Shown: positions 46,530 to 59,518, numbered from the stretch's first letter. The stretch: 64,000 nucleotides of DNA from Epiperipatus broadwayi (GCA_028023455.1 JAQFVV010000980.1:64001-128000), one strand, 5' to 3'. Numbers and translations are program-made. Notes: generated by a model from the letters alone, not told the origin.

Positions 46530-49500
46530 TGAATATTATATAAATATATATTTTAATATCAGATAAAAGATGTAATAAGCAAAATATTGAACTTAATTTT
46601 CTTTTCAATATATCAATATATAAAAATAAATAAATCATAGTTATAGTCAGTTTTGAGAAATAGTGAATGGCCACTCAACATGGCAGTCGTGCTCTAAGCT
46701 GGCTACAACTGTTAATTATTTATTTTTATATATTGGTATATTGAAAGGTGTATAGTTACTTCCAATATTTTATTTTATATATATAAAATCTTAAAATAAA
46801 AATTGATTTAAAAACTACTATTTGAAATGTTAAATAAAGATGTAATTTTTTTACTATTTAATTTTTATTCCCAACATAATTTATATCTTCAAAATGTTTA
46901 TCAAATTATGATAGTTGTTAGATAATTCATCAATCATGGCCTTATATTCATTCATATCTGGGTAGTATTTTGAATATTTTAGATAGCCAAGAAATTTTCT
47001 AAGTAAGCCTAGGATTTATTTTTCAGATAGCAATATGGATGACCATACAGTATTATTTGATAAAGTAATATAAGCATATTTTTATCTGAAAAGTAAATAA
47101 TCGAGAATAATTGTAATTAGTCAGATGAGAGTAATGTAATTATGAATGTACAATTATAATATGATCTAATCTTCATAGTCAGTAAGAGAAATGCCAATTC
47201 ATGTAAGATCACTAAATTCAATGTTTATCTTTATCTGGTTTATTTATCAATTATATATTACATTCAGATATGTGCAGATGGACATAAATAAAAGGAAGTC
47301 ATGGATATAATGAAAGATAAAATATATTGATCATTTGGGCCATAGATGAAGCTGGAAGATTGATGATTGTTATTGATATCAGGATTGTCTAAGAGTTGAC
47401 TAATTTTAATGATTACATTCAAATAATACTATTGGATGGTAAAATGTTTAATATGGCTAACAAGATTTGATCATCTTTATGCAAAGAAACTTACGAGTTC
47501 ATTTAAAAATAAGCCATTTTTTATAATTCCAAATCATTGCAATAAATATCTAACAAAATTAATTATTACAAATAATAATAAAATCTATCATTTTCAGTTT
47601 AAGAAATGTCCAAAATAACTGTTTAAAAATGCAATAGTCAGCAAAGACTGTGAAGTTGTAAAATTGTTGATGAAATTTTAAATCAAGATATGAATTGTGA
47701 TATCTTTCTTATATAGTGATTTTAATACAACATTGAAAAACTTGAGTTATATTAAAAATAGTACTGTAAGAAGAAAAAAAGGAAAATAAATAAAAAATAA
47801 TGAAAAAATATATATTAATAGAAATGTATATAAAGCAAACAAAAAGTTGAAGTTTATAATAGTTGAGAATTTTTCTATAAATAAAAATAGTATGTCAAGA
47901 ATAAGACTGGAGTAGGATTTAGTAATTGTTTGGATATTTCTGAAGGTGAAGAGGACATGAAAAAAAATGAAAAATGTGATTGTTCAAAAACAATATTTGG
48001 TATAAACTTAGCCTTGGAAATTAATTTATGACAAAAAGTTGGATAAAATTCAGTTTTAAAAAATAATATTAACAAGAAATCATATTCAGCATTTAATAAA
48101 GTGATTTTGATATTTCATTCAACATATCAGAATCATTGATCTTTATCTGAGATAGAGAAGATCCTGACATTTACAAACCTCTCTTTTCTAAATCATCACA
48201 TTTTGATATTCTATATTTTAAGAATAAATATGCAGTAATTGCAATGTATTAATTCCTACTAGTGGCTTCCTTGTAATTGTATAAAAGTTTACTGAAGACA
48301 ATAAAGATGATATGGACATAACTTTGATCCACAGTTTGTTAACTTGGTATGCATAGAACTCTATGATTAAAGAAGGAAAGTAAAATAAGCTTAGTTTGCC
48401 ACAAAACATACAGCAATCAATTATTATACAGATGGCATATTTAAATGAACTGATTTACATAGTATGAATAATAAATATGGATCGTGAATAAATAAGAAAC
48501 ATTCTGAAACATGAGAGGTATGATTATGGTGCTTGTTACTGAAAGTGCATTCAGCTAAATAAAACTCACTTTATAAAGCATATACACCTACACACTCAAA
48601 AGAATTAATAAAAATAGTTAATAACAAATAAATATTTTTATATTAAAAAAATTATGTAATATATATTCACTAGGCATCAAGTTCAAATTATGATTAATAA
48701 ATACATATCATATTTGAAGGTACATCTTGATGTTCTCTGAATAGATAAAAATTCATATTCATATGTCCAGGTAAAAATATGAATAGGATTATTTTCTTGT
48801 CCCATGGTGATAGTTCTTAATAATAAACCAATGATTTTTTTAAAAGAGAAATAAGCTGGATCATCCAGAAGTTGCTTTTATTAAGTGGTTATGGTATAGG
48901 TAATTTAATTTAAAAAATCACATTTATCTTTGTTGAGAAGAAGCTGCTTTATTAAATAAAATAACCAAAAATACTCAGTCCAATGATACTTGTGACATAG
49001 GAATTTAAATGATTATTCATTAAAATCAGATGATGCTTGAAGGATGAGAAAGTGGAGAGTTCTCAAAATATTGATATTTTCTTGAATAAGTGCAGTTTAT
49101 CTCTCTGGAAAGCAAGAACAAATTATATATTTTACTAATAGAGATGGACTTAGTACTATGAAAGGTCATGATGCTTACAAAAATTAAATTAAAGAGTTTT
49201 CAGAAAAAAGGTGAAAGTAAAAATGCATATTCAGCAATCATTAATGGATATTATCTGACTTACAAAGTTTGATATTAAATGTTAAATAATATTTTGGTAG
49301 ATGATGCATAGAATGTAAAGGTATGTATGATGTTACTTTATATTTGTTAAATCCTTTAATAGAGTAAGAAAAAGAAGAAATAACACGCAGTTTATGCTAA
49401 CATTTAAATATATAATATTTTTGAATAAAAATAATTTTAGTTAAATAAGAATAAAACTCACTGTTAATAGTTGGGGAGTTAATGATCCGAATCCAGGCTA

Positions 49501-50230
49501 CATCAATTTTTTTTTACCTTCAAATAGATTTTTTTTTTTCCAAATAGAGTCCTAAAAACAGTGCAGCTCACCTACTAATAATTAATTTGTAAATAGATAT
49601 CTAATTATTTTTAGCTAAGGAGTCACATAAAATAGTAAAAGTCTACTTACCTAGCAGTGAGAAGTCTGATGAATAATATCTTCTCCATCATTGTTTTTAT
49701 TGGACAGATAGGTGATGGAAAGACCTTTATTTTACAGGTAGACTATTTTTTTTATTAAATATAACTAGAGTCAATTATATTATATATATGCAAATTCTTT
49801 TGGAAAGAATCTTTGTTTCTAATGGTTATATAATAAAATCACTATTATAAAACAATATTTCAAAAAATGAATGTCATTCGATAAAAATTGAACTCAAAAG
49901 AAAAATTATATTTCAGAAATGTACTTAGAAATATTCCAGCTTAACAACATGTTTTAAATATGATTCTAAAAAGATTTATTCCTTCACTTTAAAAATGTAA
50001 TATATACAGTAAAATTTGATTAACTCAAAGTCAAAAGGAAATAGAAAAAGAACAAAAAATGAATTAAACAGTAGTTTGAAAAGCCTAAAAATTATTGAAC
50101 TCAAAATAAAAATAAAAAAATAATAAAATACCATAATAATTGTTTTCGTTTGTTTTGTATTTCTTTTCTTTAATAAATATTCTCTTGTATATATAAATTA
50201 ATAATTATGCACATATATTAATAGTTATAT
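46530..50230. other. AT-rich sequence, no gene recognised
   Basis: Broken lysine/asparagine/isoleucine-rich frames occur at 47436-47618, 47875-48075 and 48218-48409. None has a motif I know. Parts could be very old LINE sequence, but I cannot support that. Confidence 0.45.
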
Positions 50231-50232
50231 GA

Positions 50233-50365
50233 TTTTTTTTTTTTGAAAAAGCATACGGCTATATTGCTCGCGAATTTATAAAAAGTTCAAGTCCTAGAAT
50301 CGATTCTCTGACCCGCCCAATCACACGTCGGCAGCTGTACCAATTGCACTAAACCATACCGAATT
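50233..50365 (-). repeat. SINE with tRNA-like head (family T3)
   Basis: On the minus strand: GGTATGGTTTAGTGCAATTGG (A-box), then GGTACAGCTGCC and GAATCGATTCTAGG (B-box), then a non-tRNA body AATTCGCGAGCAATATAGCC, then an A-run (T-run at 50233-50245). It is markedly richer in GC and CpG than its surroundings, which suggests a younger insertion. Confidence 0.6.
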
Positions 50366-50404
50366 TATATTAAATAAAACAAATCAATGACATATTTCGG
50401 TGAG

Positions 50405-50510
50405 AGTTCATATAAAATGTGAGCGATCAGAAGTAACATCTGGTGTCACAATCCATGATCTTTGAGTCCCACAGTTTACCACTCTACAATGCATTAAATT
50501 AATCAGGCAT
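50405..50510 (-). repeat. Decayed tRNA-like SINE (family T2)
   Basis: On the minus strand AATGCATTGTAGAGTGG, then GGGACTCAAAGATCATGG. The layout matches 2255-2335. Confidence 0.4.
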
Positions 50511-50880
50511 TATATAAATTAAGAAGATTCCTGATTTTTTTTGCACTGTGATTATTCATATTGTAAACAAACATATATTAGCTGCTCACCAATGAGCATC
50601 AACCAGTATGGTGAATTTATTGGCCTTTTACTTCTGTGTTTAGACCAAGAAAAATCTTCTCTGTTGCCTGTTAGTTCTTAACTCAAATATCAATTGAGTT
50701 TTTTTAGGGTAGGATATTTAGACATTTACAATAATGACATACAAGCTAAACTATGGCCCTTATTCCCTAAAGACTTTAAAGTCATCAAAGTATCAGTACA
50801 TGATCAAAGACAAATGGTGCAAACTTAGGCTGCCATTCAATTGTGTCACTTTGTTAAATTTACCATAACTGCAGATGCCA

Positions 50881-51304
50881 CCCAGAGCGTCCCCAGGTTG
50901 CGGATAGGGGCATGGCCTTCAGATATGAAGGTTAGCTGCGAATAAGCAGAGTACTGTAAATAAGCAGTCGCTGACAATGGGACAACATTCACTATCAGGA
51001 AGTGGTGAAGGAGACAGGGGCGTGTCTACTTCTATAAAGTGCCACAATTCCTATGATGGTGGATGTATAATGGCGAGTGTTGACCGCCATTAAATAAGTC
51101 AACACCCCGCTGGGTGCTGGGTCAGCAACGGCATTTCTTCCAAGTCAGCGGAAGATCACTAGAGGTGACAACGATGAGGAGGAAGCGGTAGTTGGATTTT
51201 CATTTTATGGGATTTGGCTAGTGCACTAAGCCTATTATAGAGGTTATTGCTGGGCAAAGAAGGCAACGGGAAACCACTTTGTCTTATAATTCCCTTGTTT
51301 TATT
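50881..51304 (+). promoter_or_regulatory. 5' UTR of the LINE
   Basis: GC content jumps here. GAGCGTCCCCAGG opens the unit, CACCCCGCTGGGTGCTGGG follows, and GGCAACGGGAAACCAC sits about 35 bases before the first ATG. An internal promoter would be expected, but none can be pointed to. The exact 5' end is my estimate from the composition change. Confidence 0.55.
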
Positions 51305-51554
51305 ATGAGTATGTCTACAGAAATCATTACGTTTGGTGTTGAGACCTTAGTTAAGAATAACTTTGGTGTCTTGCCCGGCAGGAGTGGACATGAGGCTACT
51401 CAGGTCGTCAACCTGCGAAATCCTCATAAATATAATTCATTGAGAGGGGATACACTGAGAATTGGAACGTGGAATGTTAGATCTTTGAGGAAAAGTGGGA
51501 AATTGGAGAATTTGAAAAGAGAGTTGAATTTGAATAATATTGATGTAATCGGAA
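51305..51554 (+). pseudogene. LINE ORF, N-terminal part with start of the endonuclease
   Basis: Begins ATGAGTATG. About 50 residues of linker are followed by RIGTWNVRSL (the N of the APE endonuclease) and LNNIDVIG. One base is missing near 51553. The frame then ends in a stop, while the continuation SEVRW is in the neighbouring frame. Together with the next entry it would form one protein. The start is chosen because it is the first ATG after the 5' UTR and leads directly into the endonuclease. Confidence 0.75.
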
Positions 51555-51561
51555 GAGTGAA

Positions 51562-53874
51562 GTGAGGTGGGAGGGATGTGGAGAAGTAAGTAGTGGAGAT
51601 GTAAAGTTGTTTTATTCAGGTGGTGATAGATCAATTAATGGAGTTGGAATTGCTGTGAGGAAGAAAATATGGAATAGTGTGGCAAAGGTTGATGGTATTA
51701 ATGATAGACTGATGGTGATGAGAATAAATGCAAGTCCTAGGGATTTGGTAATTGTACAAGTTTATATGCCAACTAGTACTCATGATGATAGTGAAATTGA
51801 TGAAATGTATGAGAAGATAGAAGAAAGTATTCAATGTGAAGGAAAAAATGCATGTATATTGCTATTGGGGGATTGGAATGCTGTTGTGGGGAAAGGTAGG
51901 GAAGAGAAAATTGTTGGAAATTATGGTATTGGGAAAAGAAATGAAAGGGGTAGTCGACTTGTACAATTTTGTAAAGAGAATGGGTTTGTCATTTCAAATA
52001 CTTGCTTTAAAAATCATATTAGAAGATTGTATACATGGAAAGCTCCAGGTAACAAAGAACGTTATCAAATTGATTATATACTGATTCAGAATAGATATAA
52101 GAATGCTGTTAAGGGTTCACATGCTTTGCCAGGTGCTGATATAGATTCGGATCATAATTTGGTGATGGCTAAATTAAAGTTAAGTTTAAAAAGAATTAAA
52201 AGAGGGAAAAGATACACAAGATGGGACTTGGATAAATTGAGACAAATGGAAAAAGGAAAATTTGGTTTAATATGTGAGGGTGAATTTAAAAGAATTGTTC
52301 AGGACGGGAACTATATTAATGGCTCTGATGAGTGTTGGAATAGAATTAAAGAGGGATTCTTGAAAATAGCAAAAAATGAGATAGGTATTATTCGTGCGAG
52401 AAAAGCTAAAAGACCTTGGATAACTGAAGGTATGTTGGAAAAGATGGAAGTGCGGAGAAGGTGGAAGAATATAAATACTGAGGAAGGGCAAAAGGAATAT
52501 AGGAAATTTAATAATGAATTAAGAAGAGAAACAGATTTAGCAAAAGAAAAGTGGTTGGAGCAAGAATGTAAAGAGATAGAAAGGTTTCAACAGATGAAAA
52601 GATATGATCTAGCATTTGATAGAATACAAAGTATTTCTTGGGAGAAAAAGACATGGGTAGCAAGTGAGATTGCGGATAAGAATGGAAGAAGGTTAACCGA
52701 TAGTAATGATATATTAAAAAGATGGGAAGAATATATTCGGTATCTGTTTAGTAGAGGAAATAATTTAATTAGTTATGAACTTGAAAATGAAGAAGATGTT
52801 GCAATGGATGATAGAGGTATGGACATACTGCCAGATGAAGTAAGAAAGGCAATTGCACAAATGAAGAATGGTAAGGCTATTGGATTTGATGCAGTACCTA
52901 TAGAATTTTTGAGAGAAATGGGAGAATTTACTATGAAGGAAATAGTTGGACTTTGCAATTTGATATATAATAGTGGAGTTTGGCCTGAAGATTTTTTAAG
53001 AACTATAGTGATTCCAATTGCTAAAAAGAAGAAAGCTGTTAAATGTGAAGAGTATAGGACAATAAGTGTATTGTCTCATGTTTCTAAGGTGTTATTGAGG
53101 ATTTTAACTCAAAGGATTTATGAGAAGGTTGACTATTATATTGCTGAAGAACAGTTTGGTTTTTGGAAAGGGAAAAGCACGAGAGATGCTATTGGTATTG
53201 TTAGGACAATTGCAGAAAGATATATGGAAAGAGATAAAGGAATTGGTATATGTTTTGTAGATTTAGAAAAGGCATTTGACAGAGTAAGCTGGAATAAACT
53301 GATGTCTATCTTAAGAGATAAAGGAGTATTCTGGAAAGAAAGACGATTGATATGGAATATGTATAATGGGCAAAGAATAAGAGTTAGATTTGGATGTAAT
53401 GAGACGGATGAAGTGAATATAGAAAGTGGAGTTAGGCAAGGATGTAGTATGTCACCTGTTTTGTTTAATATTTATTTAGAAGATATGATAAATAATTATT
53501 TGGACTGTGGAGGAGCAAATGTTGGAGGGAGAGTAATAAAGTGTATAAGATTTGCAGATAATATGGCTCTTATTGCTGAGGAAGAAAAGGATCTTCAGAA
53601 TATGTTGAATAAATTGGAAGAAGGATGTATGGCATATGGAATGAAGATTAATATTGAAAAGACTAAGTGTTTATGGATAGGGAGAGATGCAAAAAGACTG
53701 CAAATTGGAATCCATGATGACATGGTGCAGCAGGTGAAGGGATTTAGATATTTGGGTTGTTGGTTGAGTGAGGATGGAAGAAGTGAAGATGAAGTTAAAA
53801 GAAGAATAGCATTGGCAAAGGTGACATTTGTAAAAGATCGGAAGATATTCTGTGGACCTATGGAAGAGAATTAA
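51562..53874 (+). pseudogene. LINE endonuclease/reverse transcriptase, main frame
   Basis: 770 open residues. Endonuclease: RWEG at the start, YMPTS near 68-72, GDWNA at 103-107, IDYIL near 170-174 and SDHNLV at 196-201, all typical of APE-like LINE nucleases that nick DNA. A basic linker (about 210-400) precedes the reverse transcriptase: NGKAIGFDAVPIEFL, YRTISVLSH, the catalytic Asp of FVDLEKAFDRV, then GVRQGCSMSPVLFNIYLEDM and RFADNMAL at about 663-670. The family motif is FADD. Here the second Asp is Asn, which should kill polymerisation. The frame ends through a one-base shift near 53860. ATG 51562 is not a true start, since the protein begins upstream. Confidence 0.88.
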
Positions 53875-54281
53875 GGAAAAGATTAATTAAATGTTATGTG
53901 TGGAGTGTATTAATGTATGGTTGTGAGACATGGACATTGAGTAATAGAATTAAAAAACGACTGGAAGCTTTTGAGATGTGGATATGGAGAAAAATGGAAA
54001 AAATCAGTTGGGTGAATAAAATAACAAATGAAGAAGTTTTGAAAAGAGTTAATGAGGAAAGAAGATTGATTGAAAGTATCAAAGAGAGAAAGAGAAACTG
54101 GATTGGACATATACTAAGAAAAGATTATAGTTTAATGAAAGATGTTTTGGAAGGTATGGTGAGTGGAAATAAAAAGATAGGACGGAAGAGATTGACATTA
54201 TTGGATGATATACGAGATAGAAGGGGTTATGTGGAATTGAGGAAGTGGGCAAGGAAGAGAATGGAATGGAAGAATGGATGA
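53875..54281 (+). pseudogene. LINE C-terminal region after a frameshift
   Basis: After the shift the frame reads LRKRLIKCYVWSVLMYGCETWTL, the conserved stretch that follows RT in this LINE group. EAFEMWIWRKM, then NEEVLKRV and NWIGHILRKD follow, ending RMEWKNG and a stop at 54281. The ATG at 53898 is internal. This region is thought to bind nucleic acid in target-primed reverse transcription, but its role is poorly known. The shift lies between the GPMEEN tail of the previous frame and this one. Confidence 0.8.
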
Positions 54282-54479
54282 ACTGATGTAGTGACTACTC
54301 TCTGGACCTGTCTATTGGACAGACTACTATTGATGATGACATAATTTAGAAGGAAAATTAATATAAAATGGGGCATTGTTGTTTTTTGTGAGTTAGAAAA
54401 AAGATCCAAGAGACAATTGACTTGAAAAGTACTTTACTATAAAAGCACATATATTGGAAGCAGTGGAAGAACAACTTTA

Positions 54480-55910
54480 TTGAGATTGATGACATATCAG
54501 TCAAAGTAGTGATATTAGTTATTTAACTTAATGAAAGATACCAAATTCATTTCATTTAGATTTATGTCCCAATAAGTTTTCATTGTCATGAAGAATTAGA
54601 GGATTTTTCCATAAATACATGAAATGCTTTTGATTACAGCAAGCAATATTTTTAAATTATTATGAGAGATTTCAATACAACTATTGGAAAACAATTGAAA
54701 AGTAAAAGTGCTGTGATAAAATTTGGTATGTAAATAGAAATGAAAGAAGTTACAGACATGTGAAATTTGCAGAAAAAGAAAAATTATATAAATTCTTTCT
54801 TAGAGAAAAAAAATGCTAAATAGAAATGGGCATGAAAGCATCCAAATAACTGTACAATAGAATTGGATTATATTTTGATTAATAAAAAATATGTATTTCA
54901 AGATTGTAATGTTCTTAATAGTTTCAATGCAGAAAGTGACCATTGATTAGTGAGATGGGAGATAATGGTTAATGCAAAACAAGACAGACAAAAACTATTT
55001 AAAAAAACAGTATTAATAGTTTATATTCCTACCTTTCAAAAAAACTGATAAATTTAAATTAAAATTTGTTAATCACTTTAAAATATTGACACACTTTGAA
55101 TGTTATTCAAACGTAACTAAGATCAATATGAAGAGAATTGATAGTATATTAAGAACTACAACAAAGATAATTGGTACCAAAAAGGAAGCAATTTAGTAAT
55201 AAATTTTGAACTGAAAGAAGGTCATGCATAAATAAAAAAAGAAATATGAAAACATTTTAAAATGATTTATTAAAAATAATCAAATATCTGGAGTTTTATA
55301 AAATGGTATAAAAAGAATTAATAGTGTTATACCATTATGAAAATATAAATGTGAATTGACAAGAAAAGTTATAAAAAAGAATAATGGTTTTGAAAGTGTA
55401 AAACAACATTTTGGTAATTGAAAAAATGATATTTCAGCAATTAAAAGAAAAAGAATTACTTCTAGAAAGAGATGTGGAAAAGTTCTACAAAAAATTATAG
55501 AAGAATAAACAAAAAAAAAAACTAATAGTAATTATTAGATCTTCTGAATTATCAAACATTTTAAATGAAGATGTGAGATATGCAATTAAATCTATGGAGA
55601 AAAAAAAAGATTTAGAAAATAATGGAATTATTATCAATAACTTAAAAGAAACAAAGTGAAGAAATAAAAAAAATGTTGACCAAACTATATATCAAATATG
55701 TAAAATTAAGAGCAGGCTGATGAGCTCTAAATAAGCTTTTTTTTTTATTATTTATGATAAATGCTACTACAAGAGCAAATATCTAAATGACAAAGAATAG
55801 ATGATTATAGGAGTGAAATAATAATACTAATATTTAAGAAAAGTTGATAAAAAAGATATTAGAAATTACATATTTATTAGTATTCTATCTGCCTATACAA
55901 AATCTTTACC
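54480..55910 (+). pseudogene. Old RTE-like LINE relic
   Basis: Scattered motifs remain in order. Near 54665 is MRDFNTTIG (the GDFN endonuclease motif). Near 54835 are WKHPNN and LDYILI, and near 54935 AESDH. Near 55550-55640 EDVRYAIKSMEKKK corresponds to the start of the RT. Near 55860 DIRN is followed by LLS-like and YTKSLPR-like residues. Stops and shifts are frequent. It differs from the 50.9-kb LINE (WKHPNN-type endonuclease) and probably belongs to the family whose tails are at 3255 and 61916. Confidence 0.6.
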
Positions 55911-55911
55911 A

Positions 55912-56335
55912 AGATATCATAAGCCAATCTAATGTGACTATACATAATGTATGGAAATCACTAATCAACTTTGTCTTTAAAAAAAAGTGGAGAAATCAAG
56001 AGTAACCTTATAGATAATATATGAAATTTCTACTGACTTGTCCTTTGGCAGGATGGCTCAGTTGGTTAGAATGTTACCTTAAAATTCAATAATCAAGAAT
56101 CTAAGAACCCAGGTTTGAATTCCATGCTAGTACTGTCACTGGTCAGACCAGAAACACCTGAAGAAGAGGAGAGATTAATACCTCTCAAAATGTTATGCAT
56201 ATACTAACCTATTTGATGTGCTATTATTAACAGGTGAATGTATTTGGAATATTTAAATTAAGTTAAATTTTTCTAAAGACATTCAATACACATATTAGTT
56301 GATGGAAATAGTCTAATATAAAAATACAATTATAT
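55912..56335 (+). mobile_element. PLE 3' end: coding tail plus pseudo-LTR
   Basis: 55912-56045 repeats the PLE C-terminal words (ACTATACATAATGTATGGAAA, AAAGTGGAGAAATCA). 56046-56335 is a well-kept pseudo-LTR with GGCAGGATGGCTCAGTTGG, CCAGGTTTGAATTCC, CACCTGAAGAAGAGG and CCTCTCAAAATG. No inverted partner is found upstream, and the unit abuts the LINE relic. Confidence 0.7.
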
Positions 56336-56339
56336 GTAT

Positions 56340-57370
56340 CTCTGATACTTTGAATTTTCTAAAACCACACAGTCCAGTTATGAACTCATACAAAGAGTAA
56401 AGAGAGTGCATCGAATGAGATTCTAAAATACAAAGTAATTAATGATTAGGTTGCTCTTAGCTAAAAAGTAAGTCTCCAATAATCTGGTTTAGTCAGATTG
56501 TTAGCAGTGTACTGACCATAAAACAAAAATATATTGCAAGCTTCATTATTGATGAACAATTTTGCATCCTATAATGTTTGTTTGGGTTATTTTTTTTACT
56601 TTTAACACATGATGTAGAGAAACAATACAATCTATTTTGGCAGAGGAAAATTACAAATGATAGTTAATATTCAAACAATAATTGAAACTTTACTATGCAT
56701 TTCTATGTATGTATTAACAACATTAATGTATATGCTTCTGGTGTTGGGTATATTAAATATTTATTATGTCTCTTCTCTGTACTATTTTCTCTTGTAATCT
56801 TTCTTTGTTTTCAGTATGTTTTTTCCTGTTTTTTCTTTTTCATTTTTTTTTGTCTTACAAATTTCAATCAATTAATTTACTGTAGGTTTTGTTCATCTTG
56901 AAACATTCTCATACAATCTGTCATTTTCTTGCATGAACTGTGTCAATGGGATTGGGTGTTTTAACAACCAAATTTTCATTCTTTAATTTCAAATGCAATA
57001 ATATGATTCCTTTTTGTTGTTGTTGTTGTTGTTATGTGCAAACATTTATGATAATGAAAGTATATATATTTTTCTTTCACTTCCTTTTTTTCCTATTAAA
57101 ACAACCATACTCATTTCTAAGTGGAGTGTAATGATGGTTATGATGATATATAAATATGCTTTTTTTTTAATAATTTAGTTAGGAATTAATATTTCTCTGA
57201 TCTATACCTAAATGGCAGAGAATTTATGTAATGCAAAAAAGTTTTTTTAAAGTGCAAAAATAAAATTAAAAACCTGACTAACAAGAAATTATATTTATTA
57301 ATTATCTATTAACAATTGTTACAAATGATAAGATGTAAATATTTTATGAGTTGAAAATTTTAATATATAT
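56340..57370. other. AT-rich sequence, nothing recognised
   Basis: Hydrophobic short frames at 56695-56901 and 56940-57131 look like chance. The latter includes a TTG run. Confidence 0.45.
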
Positions 57371-57372
57371 AT

Positions 57373-57525
57373 TATAATTATAAAGGACTTGAACTCAGAC
57401 TTCCAAACTCACTACAGCTATTCAATCCATCTTATACAACCGATAGACATTATGTGATCCTATGTATTGGTTGTATAAATTGTATTGGATAGCTTGAAAG
57501 TTTGAGTTCAAATTCCTTATAATTA
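57373..57525. repeat. Minimal FB hairpin
   Basis: Outer ends of an FB element (ACTTGAACTCAGACTT and the partner AAGTTTGAGTTCAAATTCC) face each other with nearly all internal sequence deleted, including the ribozyme segment. ATACAACCGATA pairs with the region around GGTTGTAT. Confidence 0.7.
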
Positions 57526-57529
57526 CATT

Positions 57530-58910
57530 AAGTTTAGTATAAACAACATACATGTATTTAAATATTATACATGTATATATGTTAACATGGAGATTGTTAT
57601 TGATATTGGGATTTTCTGTATTGACTGATTTTAATGATTATATATAAGTAATCACATATTAGTTTAGAATTCTAAAAAAAGAAAAAATGAATGTCTATAT
57701 GTACATATAAATATGTGTATAATACTTATGCGCAATTAATATTCGTGCTTTATAAATTTTGAATATGGACTTATATAGTAATTAAATATTTTTGGTATAG
57801 TACTTACGTTTCAGTCCGGTGAAATTTTAGTCTTGATTACTTTTATTTATAATTACTAAATATTTGATGATACGCTTTATTTAATTAAGTAAGTAAATTT
57901 AACTTTCTAAGATTCAAATAATTATTTTTAACAAAGTTGTAAATAACAACTCTACTTCCTGTATTAATGTCAATTTATTTATGTGGCAAAAGATGGCTAT
58001 ATTTAAAGCACAAATAGGTCAGTGATAGCTAGAAGTTAATAAAGAATGTATAGTAGATATAAAAATGCTCTAGAGATTTTCAGCAACTTATTTTTGAAAG
58101 TTAAATTTACTTACTTCATTAAATAAAACGTACTATCTAATATTTAACAATCATGGATAATATTAATGATTTTAATGAAGACTAAAATTTCATCGCCGGA
58201 CTAATACGAAAGTATATTTTTAATATAGTGAAAAAATCGATTTTGTTTAACATACATATAGACAGTCACACATGATATCTGTATGTATGTGCACAATTAA
58301 ATATGCATATATTCACAAATATATGTATATGCAGTCGTTATTTTGTTTCTAAATTACTGTGATGTTTAGTAACGCAAGAATATAATGTATCTATATTTAA
58401 ATGTATTCCACGTGGCCGTAATGACTTAAATTTAAAAATGAAAGTTTTCTATTTTTTCTTATTTAACTACTATTTTTACGTCTGTGTAAAATATCGAATC
58501 TATGGTTAGTCATCTTAACATATAGACAAATCTCTGCATTCTATTCGTATTCTCACTTTTATAGTTGAGATTGTTGAGAATGTATTACTTAAAATTGTTG
58601 GTAATGTTATAATTATGTGTTTGCGTGCAAAACTTCATTTATCTTTGCATGAAAAGCAACATTTTTTCTGATTATGAATTATCATCTTTAAGTATTTTGA
58701 TCATATGCAAAATAGTTTACATATAATTTTTGGAATTTAACATGTTAAAATATTTTTGGAGTTTGCAATTAATACTGAATAAATTAATCTTGCAGTATTG
58801 AATTGGTTGCTTTTTTATATATATAGTAAAAAATTATTTTATATTTTAATGATTCATAATTTACATTATCTTATGATATAACTGAAACACACAGGTTTAT
58901 TATATACCTG
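57530..58910. other. AT-rich sequence, nothing recognised
   Basis: A pair of inverted segments can be seen around 57845-57905 and 58100-58150 (TACGCTTTATTTAATTAAG against CTTCATTAAATAAAACGTA), flanked by AAATATTTGATGAT-like and AATATTTAACAATCATGG. This may be another eroded foldback. Confidence 0.4.
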
Positions 58911-59023
58911 TGTCTATATATGTAATATATAGGGTATATGAGCACAGACTTTCACATGACCAACCATTCTCCACACTATCTCATAATACTGATACACTTG
59001 AACACATATATGTTGAAAAAGTA

Positions 59024-59084
59024 AATAATCACCAATATACGTATTTCATGCTAAACCAGCAATCATCAGTTGGTCCAGATTATC
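59024..59084 (-). ncRNA. Hammerhead ribozyme motif, left arm of the 59-kb FB
   Basis: Minus strand, 61 nt: GATAATC, TGG bulge, ACCAA, CTGATGA (59063-59069), TGCT-GGTTT-AGCA, GAAA, U-ACGU-AUA, UUGGU, GATTATT. Stem I is 5 plus 7 bp, stem II 4 bp and stem III 2 bp (including A15.1-U16.1). The core is intact. Confidence 0.7.
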
Positions 59085-59518
59085 ATGTTCCATATATGCT
59101 ATAAGTGCTCAGATATATATTAAGATAGCCAATCTTCATACTTTAATAGACAGGCTGCAATCTACTCCACTCTCCAACTTTTCAACCATCCATCCAATTA
59201 AAAATCTGATGATGAATGCTCAAAGGCCACCCTGAGGCCAAGATTCTTGTCACACCCATGTTGACCTAAGGTCAATCTGACCCTTCATGTACAGGACATA
59301 ATCCACTTAATACATATACAAGATTGACCTTAGGTCAACATAGGTGTGACAAGAATCTTAGCCTCAGGGTGGCCTTTGAGCATTCCATCATCAGATTTTC
59401 AATTAGATGGATGGTTGAAGAGTTGGAATGTGGAATAGATTGAAGCCTATCCATTAAAGTATGAGGATTGGCTATCTTAATATATATCTGAGCACTTATA
59501 GTATATATGTGTAGCAAT

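Larger units (their letters stand above)
50881..54345 (+). mobile_element. Near-full-length APE-type LINE
   Basis: A unit of about 3.46 kb with a GC-richer 5' UTR, endonuclease, reverse transcriptase, a C-terminal region and a short 3' UTR ending near ATTGATGATGACA. Two frameshifts (near 51553 and 53860) and a changed RT active site make it inactive. A related tail lies antisense at 24845. It appears to have landed next to or in an older LINE (54480 on). The clade is uncertain. The protein resembles the many endonuclease-reverse transcriptase (craniofacial development protein 2-like) entries of invertebrates, suggesting an RTE/BovB-like relationship. Confidence 0.85.

Noticed and set aside
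51437-54409. Minus-strand frames opposite the LINE
   Set aside because: Shadows of the LINE coding strand, with no motif of their own.
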